A program made the translations under genes and the position numbers. From contig NC_015977.1 in assembly GCF_000225345.1 (NCBI RefSeq), positions 3,031,001 to 3,095,000 on the forward strand: a stretch of DNA of 64,000 bases. The letters are read 5' to 3'. The stretch comes from Roseburia hominis A2-183. GTDB taxonomy: Bacteria > Bacillota > Clostridia > Lachnospirales > Lachnospiraceae. Below the pieces are notes generated by a model. It made no database searches, was not told the DNA's origin, and saw only the letters and a list, made by a program, of their open reading frames with translations. This document shows positions 19,472-28,447 of this stretch, piece after piece (within the stretch, counting starts at the first letter, position 1; each line of letters begins with the position of its first letter).

Positions 19472-21115
19472 CTATAACTCTATCATGTGATATGCGATTC
19501 CCAGTTCCTCCAACAGCTTCTGCTCCCGTCTCTGGCAGGTAAACAGGATCGTCTGCGTCCCGTTCGCCGCCAGCAGCCGCAGCGTCTGCCGCAGACGGTC
19601 ATCGTCATACATTGCAAAGGTTTCATCCAGAAGCAGCGGCAGCGGTTCTTCCTGTGTCACAATGCTTCCGACTGCCATGCGGAACGCAAAATAGAACTGT
19701 TCCAGCGTTCCTCTGCTGAGCGCCTCCGGCAAAACCTCTCTTCCCTCCGTCTGCACGCGGAGCTTTCCCGTTTCGTCCACTTCCGCCAGATCGTATTTTC
19801 CCTCTGTAATCGCAGAGACATATCTGGATACCACACTGTTGATCTCATCTCTCCGCTCGTCCCCGTATTCCCTTGACAGGCGGATGATCTCATTTTTTGC
19901 CATCTCGACGGCATCAAGTTCCAGCTGGAGTTCTCTCTCCCGTGCGCCCGCTCCGCTGCATACTTCCAGCTGTTCTGCCAGATTGCATCGTCTCGTTTCC
20001 TTCTCCGCGAGTGTTTCCTCCAACCCTGCAAGCAAGCGTCTGCTCTGCTTTTCCGACTCCGCAAGCCGGATGCGCACCGCGTCCTCCGCTGCCGCGCTCT
20101 CTGGCGCCTCCGCCGTCTCCTTCCCATTTTCTCCTGCACGCGCCTGCCCCGCGCTCCTATGGCGCAGTATGCCTGCCACTCCGATGCCGAGCAGAATGGC
20201 AAGAACGCCTTCCGCCGCCGCAAACAGCTCCGGCGCATAACCCGCGCGGTGATACCACCATGCATTTCCTGCCAGTCCCACTGCTGCCGCCAGTCCCAGA
20301 AAAAGGCTTCTCACAGGAAAACCGTTTCCGTCAGCTCTCCTTTCCCTGTCTGACGCAGTCCCCGCATTTTCCGCAGTTCGGGCATCTTCCGGTCGCTGTC
20401 CGTCTCTCACCTGCGGGTGCATCCTGGCATACGCCCGCATATCCGCTGCCGCCTTCTCGATCTGCTCACGAAGCCTGCCGCAGTCCTCCTCGAGCATGCG
20501 CCGCTCCACGGTAAGCTGCTGCAGCTGTTGTTCCCGCTTCTCCTGTTCACTTTTGATCTGCGACTGCAGGCTTCTCTTTTTCTGCTCCAGTTTTTCCACC
20601 GCACGCGTCACGCGGATTCCCGCATTGCCCCCGTCCGACATATCGGAAAGATACTCTGCCAGAAGTCCGGTCAGCTCTGCTCCCGTCACCGCCCGGCACT
20701 GCGGAATATCACAGGTGTTCTCATACGCCTCCCGGGTGACCCCTCCTAAAAGCATTCCAAGATCTCCGTACGCGACGGACAGTTCCTCCCCGTCCGCCAG
20801 ATTGCAGAGGCGTGCTCTCGGTTCTTTATGGTAAAAATTGCGTTCCAGATAAAACGGTCTGCCTCCGACGCTAAACTGCAGCGCGCCGCTGTAATAGGAC
20901 GGTGCATGCCACGGCTCATAGCGCAGATAGCCCTCCGTCCCCTTTGCCCGTCCCCGGCCTTTTTCCAGCCCGAACAGCATCGCGGTCAGAAACGCGTGCA
21001 GCGTCGTCTTACCGGCTTCGTTTTTTCCATATACAATGTTGATCCCCGGGGCAAAATCCACGGTTCTATCTGCCAGCTTTCCAAAGCGAAAAATTGCGGC
21101 TCTGTCAATCTGCAT
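19472..21115 (-). CDS. SbcC/YhaN-like AAA ATPase, short and with a hydrophobic centre
   Basis: A 547-residue ATPase. Walker A GKNEAGKTT (about 30-38) follows an SbcC/RecF-like N-terminus. Coiled coils flank a central hydrophobic stretch (SLFLGLAAAVGLAGNAWW and a second segment ending VLAILLGIGVAGIL). The C-terminal Walker B/D-loop is PLLLDETFAMYDDDRL. It pairs with the nuclease-like gene upstream, as YhaN does with YhaO. It is about half the length of Bacillus YhaN, and the hydrophobic hairpin suggests membrane association. A role in DNA end processing or stress is inferred only. Confidence 0.82.
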   Translation of the reverse strand: MQIDRAAIFRFGKLADRTVDFAPGINIVYGKNEAGKTTLHAFLTAMLFGLEKGRGRAKGTEGYLRYEPWHAPSYYSGALQFSVGGRPFYLERNFYHKEPRARLCNLADGEELSVAYGDLGMLLGGVTREAYENTCDIPQCRAVTGAELTGLLAEYLSDMSDGGNAGIRVTRAVEKLEQKKRSLQSQIKSEQEKREQQLQQLTVERRMLEEDCGRLREQIEKAAADMRAYARMHPQVRDGQRPEDARTAENAGTASDRERRADGNGFPVRSLFLGLAAAVGLAGNAWWYHRAGYAPELFAAAEGVLAILLGIGVAGILRHRSAGQARAGENGKETAEAPESAAAEDAVRIRLAESEKQSRRLLAGLEETLAEKETRRCNLAEQLEVCSGAGARERELQLELDAVEMAKNEIIRLSREYGDERRDEINSVVSRYVSAITEGKYDLAEVDETGKLRVQTEGREVLPEALSRGTLEQFYFAFRMAVGSIVTQEEPLPLLLDETFAMYDDDRLRQTLRLLAANGTQTILFTCQRREQKLLEELGIAYHMIEL

Positions 21116-21158
21116 GTCTGTCCCATCCTTTGCTTTTTGTCATACTTCAGGCATTCCG

Positions 21159-22211
21159 TCAGCAGTCATAGCCGAGCAGCGCATTCACACCGTACTCCAG
21201 TGCCTTTGCGGTGCAGACGCCCGGTTCTTTTTTTCGCATACTGCGTATGTATTCCCCAAGTATCGAATCCGCGTGCTCCTCCAGCAGCTTCTCGTAATCA
21301 TAATCCGGCACCGTCTGGTCTGTAATATCCACAATCCGGTCGAGCTTCCCGATCTCCTGCACATCAAAGGAATACTCCGGATCTTTTTTCCCTTTGATAT
21401 ACAGACGGAAATACTGATACTCCGGTCTCTGCTCCAACAGCTCCTTTGCCCAGTCCCACAGCATACGGTCTGTCGTGTTCCGGTCTGCCTGATACATCTC
21501 ATGACAATATTCGCAATGGCGCAGCGGATAAAAATACACATCTGCCCCCGCTGCACCGAACGTTCCCATCCAGTATCCGTGCGGCCCGGTGTCGTTGCAG
21601 TCTGTCGGCTCCAGGCTTCCCGCCATTACCGCCTTGTGCGGCATGAGCCAGCCGCTCCTGTGAATGTGTCCCGCCGCAATATAATCAAATCCGTTCTGTA
21701 ATATCCGCTCCGCCGAAAACGCAATATGGCGCTCATCGCCGCCATGTGCCAGCAGGATGTTGCACCTGCTGCGGTTTACAGGGCGCAGATCATCATACCG
21801 TCTGTCACGGATCTCCCTGTGCCAGTAGCTTAGCCCGTATACGGTCGTGTTGTATTCCGGAAAATCGACTGCTTCCGCTTCCTCTTTCTTAAATACTGTC
21901 ACGTTATCCGGCCACAAATCCGCGAGGTAATACGACTTTTCCCTGAGATAATCATGATTGCCGGCAATCAAAAGAACCTGTGTGTCCGGAATCTCTCCGA
22001 AAAGGCGGCTGACCTCCCGCACCTCCTTTTTGAGCGGCTGTGCGTGGAAAAGATCCCCCGTCACAAACAGAAACTCCGGTTTTTCTCTTTTTGCCACCCC
22101 GATCACATCTGCAAAAGAATCCCAGATCTGCCGCGCCCGCTGCTCACTCCACGGCTTTCCCTGATCCGGCTTTACCCCGAGATGTACGTCTGCGATATGT
22201 ATAAATTTCAA
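21159..22211 (-). CDS. SbcD/YhaO-like metallophosphoesterase (DNA repair nuclease)
   Basis: A 350-residue calcineurin-like phosphoesterase. The metal-binding motifs are ADVHLG (Asp/His), GDLFH, GNHDY and, later, AHGGDERH and AAGHIHRS. A TTG start at 22211 is chosen because GGAGA lies 9 nt upstream and the protein then begins at the conserved KFIHIADVHLG; the longer ATG frame adds unrelated residues. Co-directional with and 43 nt ahead of the YhaN-like ATPase, with which it probably forms a Rad50/Mre11-like complex. Confidence 0.88.
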   Translation of the reverse strand: MKFIHIADVHLGVKPDQGKPWSEQRARQIWDSFADVIGVAKREKPEFLFVTGDLFHAQPLKKEVREVSRLFGEIPDTQVLLIAGNHDYLREKSYYLADLWPDNVTVFKKEEAEAVDFPEYNTTVYGLSYWHREIRDRRYDDLRPVNRSRCNILLAHGGDERHIAFSAERILQNGFDYIAAGHIHRSGWLMPHKAVMAGSLEPTDCNDTGPHGYWMGTFGAAGADVYFYPLRHCEYCHEMYQADRNTTDRMLWDWAKELLEQRPEYQYFRLYIKGKKDPEYSFDVQEIGKLDRIVDITDQTVPDYDYEKLLEEHADSILGEYIRSMRKKEPGVCTAKALEYGVNALLGYDC

Positions 22212-22299
22212 ACTGCATCTTCTCCGTTCTGCGTTAATTACCTCTATTGTACACTGTCGCGCCATGTTTCACAAGTTTATCCGGCATGTACCCTCTCCC

Positions 22300-22761
22300 A
22301 AAAATAACTGCCGGATTTCTGAAGCCGGAATGGACGATGTTTTATGATGGAGATGTCAGAAAATACGAAGTTCCAGAATACAGCCGGCAGCGACATTCTG
22401 ATCGCAAAATCCGGTATTTCTAACCATGCCGCGTCGAACATCCTCAATGATCTGTGTTTTTCCAAGTTTGGAGCATTCCACGGGGTGTGTCCGCAATCCG
22501 CAGACAATTTTAGGACTTTTGTGTGTGCCCCCTTGTTGGCACCAGAAAGTCCGCTCATTGTCTGCGGTTTGTCGGACACTCCCCGTGAACTGTCCAAACG
22601 TGGAAAGACACAGAATTCGATGTCCGACGTGGCACGGAAGAAATACTCGGATTTTACTCCAAAGAATTGTCGCTGCCGGCTGCATCTGGAACTTATCGTT
22701 TTCTCTCTCTCCATACAAAATATATGCCATTCTATGCTTCAGAAATCCGGCAGTTATTTTT
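22300..22761. repeat. Long hairpin-forming element, copy B (inverted, apex deleted)
   Basis: A 462-bp palindrome in the opposite orientation to copies A and C: its left arm is the type-2 arm and its right arm type 1. The outermost 24 nt of the two arms are perfect complements, and the right end (22754-22761) overlaps the stop codon of the ROK kinase gene. Middle blocks are clearly homologous to copy A. The conserved apical domain is missing; the arms join directly at GGTGCC, consistent with deletion between the two GGTGCC words seen in copy A. Confidence 0.88.
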
Positions 22762-23707
22762 CCTCTGAGGTGTCCAGCAGAAGTTTCATGCTGCCGTACA
22801 TGCCGGCATCATTTCCCAGACGTGCCAGTTCAAACGGAATGTCCGCACCTGCCGGCAGTACATCGGGTCTGTAATACTTCTGTACGATACGCAGGATGAT
22901 CTCTCCCGCCCCGGCGATTCCTCCACCGATCACAAAGACCTCTGGATCTATCACTTCCGCCACGGCTGCGAGCGCGCTTCCAAGCGCTTTTCCCAGAACC
23001 TCCACAGCATCCAGTGCCAGACGGTCGCCTCTCTTTGCCGCATCCAGAATCTGTTTTGCCGACAGTTCCGGTGTGTCGACGAGTATCGTGTAGGGATCCT
23101 TTTTCTCCAATAATTTTCTCGTTATGCGGATCAGTCCCTTTGCGGAAGCATACTGCTCCACGCACCCGTATTTTCCGCAGACACACCGCTCAATCTCCTT
23201 GTGGAACACGGTCATATGCCCGATCTCGCCCGCGATTCCATGGGCGCCTGCGAGCACTTTTCCATTCAGGATGACCGCTCCGCCCACGCCTGTTCCAAGC
23301 GTTACCATCACCATATCGCGGTACCCCCTGCCGCCGCCCTGCCACAGTTCTCCGAGAGCCGCCGCATTTGCGTCGTTGCAGACACAGACCTTTTTCTGCA
23401 GGCGCATCTTTAACTGCTCCTGCACCGGACATGCCTCCCATCCCAGATTCACAGCGCCTCTGACAACTCCATCCCGCCCGGCAATTCCCGGTGTGTCAAT
23501 GCCGACGCCTATGATCTGCTCATCCGCAAGCCCCCGCTCTCTCTGTCTGCGTTCCAGTGATGCTGCCACATGTTCTATAATATGTTCCCCCTGTTCACTG
23601 GTATCCGTTGGAATCTCCCATTTTTCCATCAGTTTCCCGCTGTCTGTAAACAGACCAAGTTTGCAGCTTGTGCCCCCGACATCTACGCCAAAACCATACT
23701 TCTCCAT
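22754..23707 (-). CDS. ROK-family sugar kinase, second paralogue
   Basis: A 317-residue ROK kinase parallel to the one at 15998-16936: DVGGTSCKLGLF, CNDANAAALGE with catalytic Asp, and the zinc cluster CVCGKYGCVEQYAS. The start at 23707 matches the paralogue's N-terminus (MEKYGFGVDVGG) and follows GGGGGA; the longer frame is rejected. Substrate unknown (glucose or another hexose). Its last codons form part of the terminal stem of long hairpin copy B. Confidence 0.9.
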   Translation of the reverse strand: MEKYGFGVDVGGTSCKLGLFTDSGKLMEKWEIPTDTSEQGEHIIEHVAASLERRQRERGLADEQIIGVGIDTPGIAGRDGVVRGAVNLGWEACPVQEQLKMRLQKKVCVCNDANAAALGELWQGGGRGYRDMVMVTLGTGVGGAVILNGKVLAGAHGIAGEIGHMTVFHKEIERCVCGKYGCVEQYASAKGLIRITRKLLEKKDPYTILVDTPELSAKQILDAAKRGDRLALDAVEVLGKALGSALAAVAEVIDPEVFVIGGGIAGAGEIILRIVQKYYRPDVLPAGADIPFELARLGNDAGMYGSMKLLLDTSEEK

Positions 23708-23956
23708 GTTTTCCCCCTGCCCGCAGCATCTGATCGTCTTCTCCCCCGTCAGACGCCGCCTTTTTTCTTTGTCCTCATTATAGGACAGATCCATACTGTG
23801 GAACAATTACACATCTTGGCTTTATTTTGCCATATTTGTTCTTCTCTGTATCTTTCCAATCTCCGTGCACCGTAATACAGTCTCATCTCCACTCACACGC
23901 CCGGCTGCTGTCACATCTCTCTCCGGGATACTGGTATTCTTATCCCCGTCTTGCGG

Positions 23957-25159
23957 TTACCTGATGTGGCTTGTGATGATTGTTCCAACCGTACGCAAAA
24001 TAAATTTTCTCAGATCTGCTTCAGACATGTTGCCCACATCTATTCTGTCGCCGCTCATTTTTTCAAATTGAACCTCCCCACTGATCGAAATCACAAGGTT
24101 TATATCATGCTCACCATTATCAATCAAAAACTCATAGCCCCCTTCTTCCCCTGCTGCTTTTCCTGTCAGTTCCAGTATGGAATGCTCACCCTCCAAATCC
24201 TCTGCGAGCAATTCCAGATTCTGCATTCTGTATTCTCCTCCCTTGAACAGCAGGCGGAATGCCGTATCAGACTTTTCCGCCTCCGTAACAACCGCTGCCA
24301 GTTTATTCTGGTACACATAGACTTTTACATTGATATCCCCCATACTGCATGCTCTATCTCTGAGCTGCGAAAAGTCCTCCCCCAGCTTCAGCTTCAATGC
24401 ATCTGCTGCTCCACCGTAATACGCATCGTATACCTCCTTCACTCCATCCATTACCTGCAGAAGTTCATCCTCTGTGACGGTAAATTCATACCCGTTACAT
24501 TTTCTGGCGCTGCCGTCCACTATGAATTCTTCTTTTTCTGCTTTTTTTATATCGAGCGTCTTGTACTCATCGTATATTACGGACAGGATCTCCTGCGCCG
24601 CTCTGTTCTGTTCTTCTTTCGAGGTAAGTTCACGAAGTGCCGCATCGATCGATGCAACCCCATCCGCTCCCAGAAGATCCACTATGTAGCCGTCTTTCTC
24701 TTCTTTGTAATTGTATACCAGCAGATTATCTGTAAGCATCGGGATGCTTGCGCAGAGCTGCTCATCATCCAGGTTTGCCAGAAAATCCAGATTCTCCCTA
24801 CCGAAAAGTGAAATCGTTCCCCCTGCCTGCAGCTGTGTATCTTTGTATTTAAACGTTCCATCAAAGTCTTTTCCCCTGACAGCCCCTTTTACACCAATCG
24901 TATATTTCCCGGATGCTATAATATCTGCAGCATTCCTATTCTCAACAACCGTGGGCAGATCTTTTATGGTATTTCTTGCTGCAAGCAGAATCCTGTTACT
25001 TCTGCTCAAAAATGCTCCGCTGCAAATTCCAATGATCAAAATAATTGCCGCCACAGCCACTACGCCGATCGTCCATATGATTTTTTTCGGCACCTTCCTG
25101 CCAGACTTTCCATCTGCTTTGGTCATTTCCCCCATCGTCACGTCAGGTTTTTCGCTCAT
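23957..25159 (-). CDS. Membrane-anchored protein of unknown function
   Basis: A 400-residue protein with a short polar cytoplasmic N-terminus, a single transmembrane helix (about 26-50, IIWTIGVVAVAAIILIIGIC) and a large extracellular domain of alternating polar/hydrophobic pattern suggesting beta structure (KYTIGVKGAV, FDGTFKYKDTQLQAGGTISL). No catalytic motif is visible. It could be an envelope lipid- or polymer-binding domain of the LolA/LppX type, but that is a guess. Stands alone between ROK kinase and spoVT. Confidence 0.72.
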   Translation of the reverse strand: MSEKPDVTMGEMTKADGKSGRKVPKKIIWTIGVVAVAAIILIIGICSGAFLSRSNRILLAARNTIKDLPTVVENRNAADIIASGKYTIGVKGAVRGKDFDGTFKYKDTQLQAGGTISLFGRENLDFLANLDDEQLCASIPMLTDNLLVYNYKEEKDGYIVDLLGADGVASIDAALRELTSKEEQNRAAQEILSVIYDEYKTLDIKKAEKEEFIVDGSARKCNGYEFTVTEDELLQVMDGVKEVYDAYYGGAADALKLKLGEDFSQLRDRACSMGDINVKVYVYQNKLAAVVTEAEKSDTAFRLLFKGGEYRMQNLELLAEDLEGEHSILELTGKAAGEEGGYEFLIDNGEHDINLVISISGEVQFEKMSGDRIDVGNMSEADLRKFILRTVGTIITSHIR

Positions 25160-25244
25160 ATGTTTCCACCTTTCTAACTTTCCATGAAACTCATTTGCTT
25201 TATGAGATTACCATGTCTCCCGGCTTCTTTCAAGGCATATGCCC

Positions 25245-25283
25245 AAAAAGGCACCTGAAACACACTGTTTCAGATGCCTTTTT
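25245..25283. terminator. Bidirectional terminator between spoVT and the anchored protein gene
   Basis: AAAAAGGCA...CTGAAACA pairs with TGTTTCAG...TGCCTTTTT around a short CAC loop with one internal mismatch. A/T tracts on both sides allow it to act in either direction. It lies 12 nt after the spoVT stop. Confidence 0.87.
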
Positions 25284-25294
25284 CCAGTTCTGTT

Positions 25295-25843
25295 CTACTG
25301 TTCCATCTGTCTGCCCAGAAAGCCTGCCGCCGCCGCCGCAAGTTTGCTCTCTGTCTCTCCCATTTTCTCCCGTTCTTCCCGTGAGCAGAGGATCACTGCG
25401 CCAATGGCGTCCCCCTCACAGATAATCGTGCTGATTGCCTGCTGTCTGTACTCGCCGGCATCGTCCGCCGTCAGTTTTACAAATGCCTTTTCGTCGTCAG
25501 AAGCTACCAGACTTTTCCGCTCACCGATGATCTCCTCCAACTGTCCGCTGATGGGCTTGCCCTCAAAATCCTTCTTGCCACTGCCGGACGCCGCGACCAC
25601 ATGATCCCCGTCCGTGATCAGCACCAGATATCCCGTCGTGTGCGCCAGACTCTCGGCGTATTCCCCGGCAAACTGGCTCAATTCTCCGATGGGCGAATAT
25701 TTTTTTAAAATAATCTCTCCCTCACGGTCGGTAAATATCTCAAGCGGATCTCCCTCACGTATGCGAAGCGTTCTGCGGATTTCTTTGGGCACCACAATTC
25801 TGCCCAGATCATCTATTCTACGCACGATTCCCGTTGCTTTCAT
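25295..25843 (-). CDS. spoVT: Stage V sporulation protein T
   Basis: A 182-residue regulator. The N-terminal AbrB-type swapped-hairpin domain (MKATGIVRRIDDLGRIVVPK, residues 1-50) is followed by a GAF-like domain (about 56-180). SpoVT modulates forespore sigma-G genes in Bacillus and Clostridium, which indicates a spore former. A sigma-G-like promoter lies upstream at 25942-25972. Confidence 0.95.
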   Translation of the reverse strand: MKATGIVRRIDDLGRIVVPKEIRRTLRIREGDPLEIFTDREGEIILKKYSPIGELSQFAGEYAESLAHTTGYLVLITDGDHVVAASGSGKKDFEGKPISGQLEEIIGERKSLVASDDEKAFVKLTADDAGEYRQQAISTIICEGDAIGAVILCSREEREKMGETESKLAAAAAGFLGRQMEQ

Positions 25844-25941
25844 AAATTTTCCTCCAATGCTTTATTTTCGCAAGAGCGCTTTGTCTGTTTCCATCTCTGT
25901 AGATAAAGCCTCTCTTATTTGCTATATATTAGCTTGGGAGT

Positions 25942-25972
25942 TAGTATATGGGAAAACTGAAAAATTTATTCG
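25942..25972 (-). promoter_or_regulatory. Sigma-G/F-like promoter for spoVT
   Basis: On the minus strand, CGAATA (25967-25972), an 18-bp spacer and TATACTA (25942-25948) lie about 100 nt upstream of the spoVT start. They resemble the forespore consensus TGAATA-17/18-CATACTA. Dependence on sigma G is known for Bacillus spoVT; here it is inferred from the motif. Confidence 0.6.
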
Positions 25973-26030
25973 GGAAACTGTCCGCTACCCATTGCATTAT
26001 TTCAAACATGATACTGCTGTTTTTATCAAT

Positions 26031-26873
26031 TTATCTTTCATTCCTATCGATCTGCAGATTTTTATAATATTGCATTGGAGTAACACCATACTCTTTCTTA
26101 AATGCCCTGAAAAAATGATTGTATCCGCCAAATCCTCCAAGTTCATAAACCTCACGGATACTTTTTCCCTGTTCTATATAGTGTCTGCACAGATCCAGTC
26201 TGCTCTTTACAATATATGAATGTGGCGTTTCGCCTGTCATCTTCTTGAATTCTCTCACAATATGATAGCGGCTTACATAAAACTCGTTTTCCAGGCGCTC
26301 CAATGATATATCTTCTGTCAGGTGTTCTCTTATATATATGAAAATATCATCCATTACAACATGCTTTTTCTTATTTAATTTTAGCTGTACGTCCTCCTTG
26401 ACAGACGACCGCAACGCAAGTACCAGAAGCATTGTCAGTAGGCTTTTCTCATACAATGTGTGCGCAAATTTAGGAGATTCCTTAAGCATTGAATACAGCT
26501 TTTTGGAAATATTCTTTATAAGCATGGCAGATTCACTCTCAGAATGAACTGTCTTAACCTGAAAGGGAACGATATCAAATGCCTCGTCAAGTCTTGTATT
26601 TTCATCTGATAAGCTCTGCAATAACTCTGTTCCCACATAGAGCACATATAGTTCTAACGGATATTTGTTTTTTCGATATTCAATCTTCACTTTATTGCCA
26701 GGCTTAATAAATATTAAGTCCTCCATGGTACAGACCGCCTTTTCATTTTCCTGACGTAAATATCCCATACCACCTGTCACAAAAATAATTGTATGGTTTT
26801 TCTTCTGTCCAAAACTGCGCTGTCCGCTATCTTCTATTTTTATATATTCCATCTCATAACTCTGTTTTTTCAT
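26031..26873 (-). CDS. AraC-family transcriptional regulator
   Basis: A 280-residue regulator. An N-terminal cupin-like sensing region (about 1-150) precedes two helix-turn-helix motifs (ISLERLENEFYVSRYHIVREF and the GFGGYNHFFRAFKKEYGVTP signature near 235-270). It is divergent from the transporter-esterase-reductase operon and is the likely activator of it, with the operon substrate or product as inducer (inference). Confidence 0.88.
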   Translation of the reverse strand: MKKQSYEMEYIKIEDSGQRSFGQKKNHTIIFVTGGMGYLRQENEKAVCTMEDLIFIKPGNKVKIEYRKNKYPLELYVLYVGTELLQSLSDENTRLDEAFDIVPFQVKTVHSESESAMLIKNISKKLYSMLKESPKFAHTLYEKSLLTMLLVLALRSSVKEDVQLKLNKKKHVVMDDIFIYIREHLTEDISLERLENEFYVSRYHIVREFKKMTGETPHSYIVKSRLDLCRHYIEQGKSIREVYELGGFGGYNHFFRAFKKEYGVTPMQYYKNLQIDRNER

Positions 26874-26991
26874 ATGTTAATTTTGCACATTCCAGCATCC
26901 ATATTTTTGTTCATTTTGTCAATTTATACAATACATCAATTTTCCATAGTTTGCAAGCAATTTTTGTATATGTTTATCTCTCTAATCCCCA

Positions 26992-26997
26992 TATAAT
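26992..26997 (+). promoter_or_regulatory. -10 element of the transporter operon promoter
   Basis: TATAAT lies 47 nt upstream of the transporter ATG. No good -35 hexamer is present at 16-18 bp, as expected for a promoter that needs an AraC-type activator. The 170-bp divergent gap (26874-27043) is very AT-rich. Confidence 0.5.
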
Positions 26998-27043
26998 GAA
27001 CATGTAGCTACCAAAACAACACAAAAACGAGAGGTATTTTATT

Positions 27044-28423
27044 ATGAAAGAAACAAGACCATTTTCCATGAAGGACAAAATCGGTTACACTCTTGGCGAT
27101 TTGGGATGTTGCTGTACAGAACAGTTCCGAGCCATGTATCTTGCTATTTTTTATACCCTGGTGCTGAAGGTCAACCCGGTGCACGTAGGAATCCTTATGC
27201 TTATCACAAAGCTTTGGGATGCCATAAACGATCCATTAATCGGTGCACTTGTTGACAGTCACCAGAACAAGGGTAAGGGCAAATTCATTCCGTGGATTAA
27301 ATTCTTTGCTTTTCCAACCGCAGTCCTTTGTATCTTAGGCTTCGTCAACGTAAGTAATTTTGCTTATGGTGCCCGTCTTGCTTACATGTTCATCACATAT
27401 GTTGTATATGAAATTATGTACACATGTGTAAGCGTACCATTTGGAAGTCTTTCAAGTGTTATGACAGATGATGTAAACCAACGGACCGACCTTTCACGCT
27501 TCAGAAGTCTTGGCGGCACAATCTTTATGACCGTCATCGTTATTGCCGGTCCATTATTCTTATACAAAGACAACCAGCCTGTACCAAGCCACTTCCTTAT
27601 TATGGCAGCCATCTGTGCTGTTATCGGTTTCATCTGCCTTATGTTTACATCACACTGGTGCAAGGAGCGTATTATCACCGAGCCAGTTGCCAAAGAAAAA
27701 GAGAAGCTTAACTATTTAGACGTGCTGAAAGCCATCTCCAAAAACAAAGCTTTACTTGGTGTTATGTTATCCAGCTTTATTGGTATCGTTGGTGCCGGTA
27801 TGGTAAACGGCTTAAATACCTACTTATTCCGTGACTATTTCGGAAATGTCGCCATTATGGCAGTTTCAGGCATGTTAAGCGTTATCTGGTCGCTTATCGC
27901 ATTCATTGGGACAAAATTTGTTGCAAAGAAATTTGGAAAGAAAGAATGGATTATGTATAGTGCAACTTTCTCAGTTGTTGTTTATGCTATTTTATTCTTT
28001 TTCCCTCTTGAGAACCCAATGCTCTTTATTATTATCAACGGAATCTGTTATCTTGGTGTCAGCGGTTTCCAGGTATTAGTCTGGGCCCTTGTAAATGACG
28101 CAATTGACTATCAGGAACTTCAGACCGGAAAACGTAACGAAGGTATCGTGTACTCTGCATATACATTTTTCCGTAAGCTTGCTAATGCCGTATCCGGAAG
28201 TATGAGCAGCTTTGCACTTGCAATCGCAGGCTTTAACGTAAATGAGGCCGTTCAGAGCGAAGCATTCTCCGGACGTCTCTGGAAAACATATACCGGATTA
28301 TATGTAGCCGGGTACTTATTAGCTGTACTTGTATTAAAGTTTGTATACCCTCTTACAAAAGAGAAAACAGCTGAAATGTTACAGAATTTATCAGACAAAC
28401 GAAATGCTGCAAACGCAGAATAA
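27044..28423 (+). CDS. GPH-family (MFS) sodium/proton-coupled transporter
   Basis: A 459-residue, 12-helix symporter of the glycoside-pentoside-hexuronide family. It has the family opening (KIGYTLGDLGCC), DAINDPLIGALVD after helix 2, and VNDAIDYQELQTGKRNEGIVYS near helix 10. First gene of a plus-strand operon with an esterase and an ene-reductase. It may import a glycosidic or ester-linked plant or host compound rather than a simple sugar (inference). AGAGG precedes the ATG. Base composition is lower in GC than the neighbours. Confidence 0.9.
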   Translation: MKETRPFSMKDKIGYTLGDLGCCCTEQFRAMYLAIFYTLVLKVNPVHVGILMLITKLWDAINDPLIGALVDSHQNKGKGKFIPWIKFFAFPTAVLCILGFVNVSNFAYGARLAYMFITYVVYEIMYTCVSVPFGSLSSVMTDDVNQRTDLSRFRSLGGTIFMTVIVIAGPLFLYKDNQPVPSHFLIMAAICAVIGFICLMFTSHWCKERIITEPVAKEKEKLNYLDVLKAISKNKALLGVMLSSFIGIVGAGMVNGLNTYLFRDYFGNVAIMAVSGMLSVIWSLIAFIGTKFVAKKFGKKEWIMYSATFSVVVYAILFFFPLENPMLFIIINGICYLGVSGFQVLVWALVNDAIDYQELQTGKRNEGIVYSAYTFFRKLANAVSGSMSSFALAIAGFNVNEAVQSEAFSGRLWKTYTGLYVAGYLLAVLVLKFVYPLTKEKTAEMLQNLSDKRNAANAE

Positions 28424-28447
28424 CTTCAGAAACCGAGGTATCTTGCA

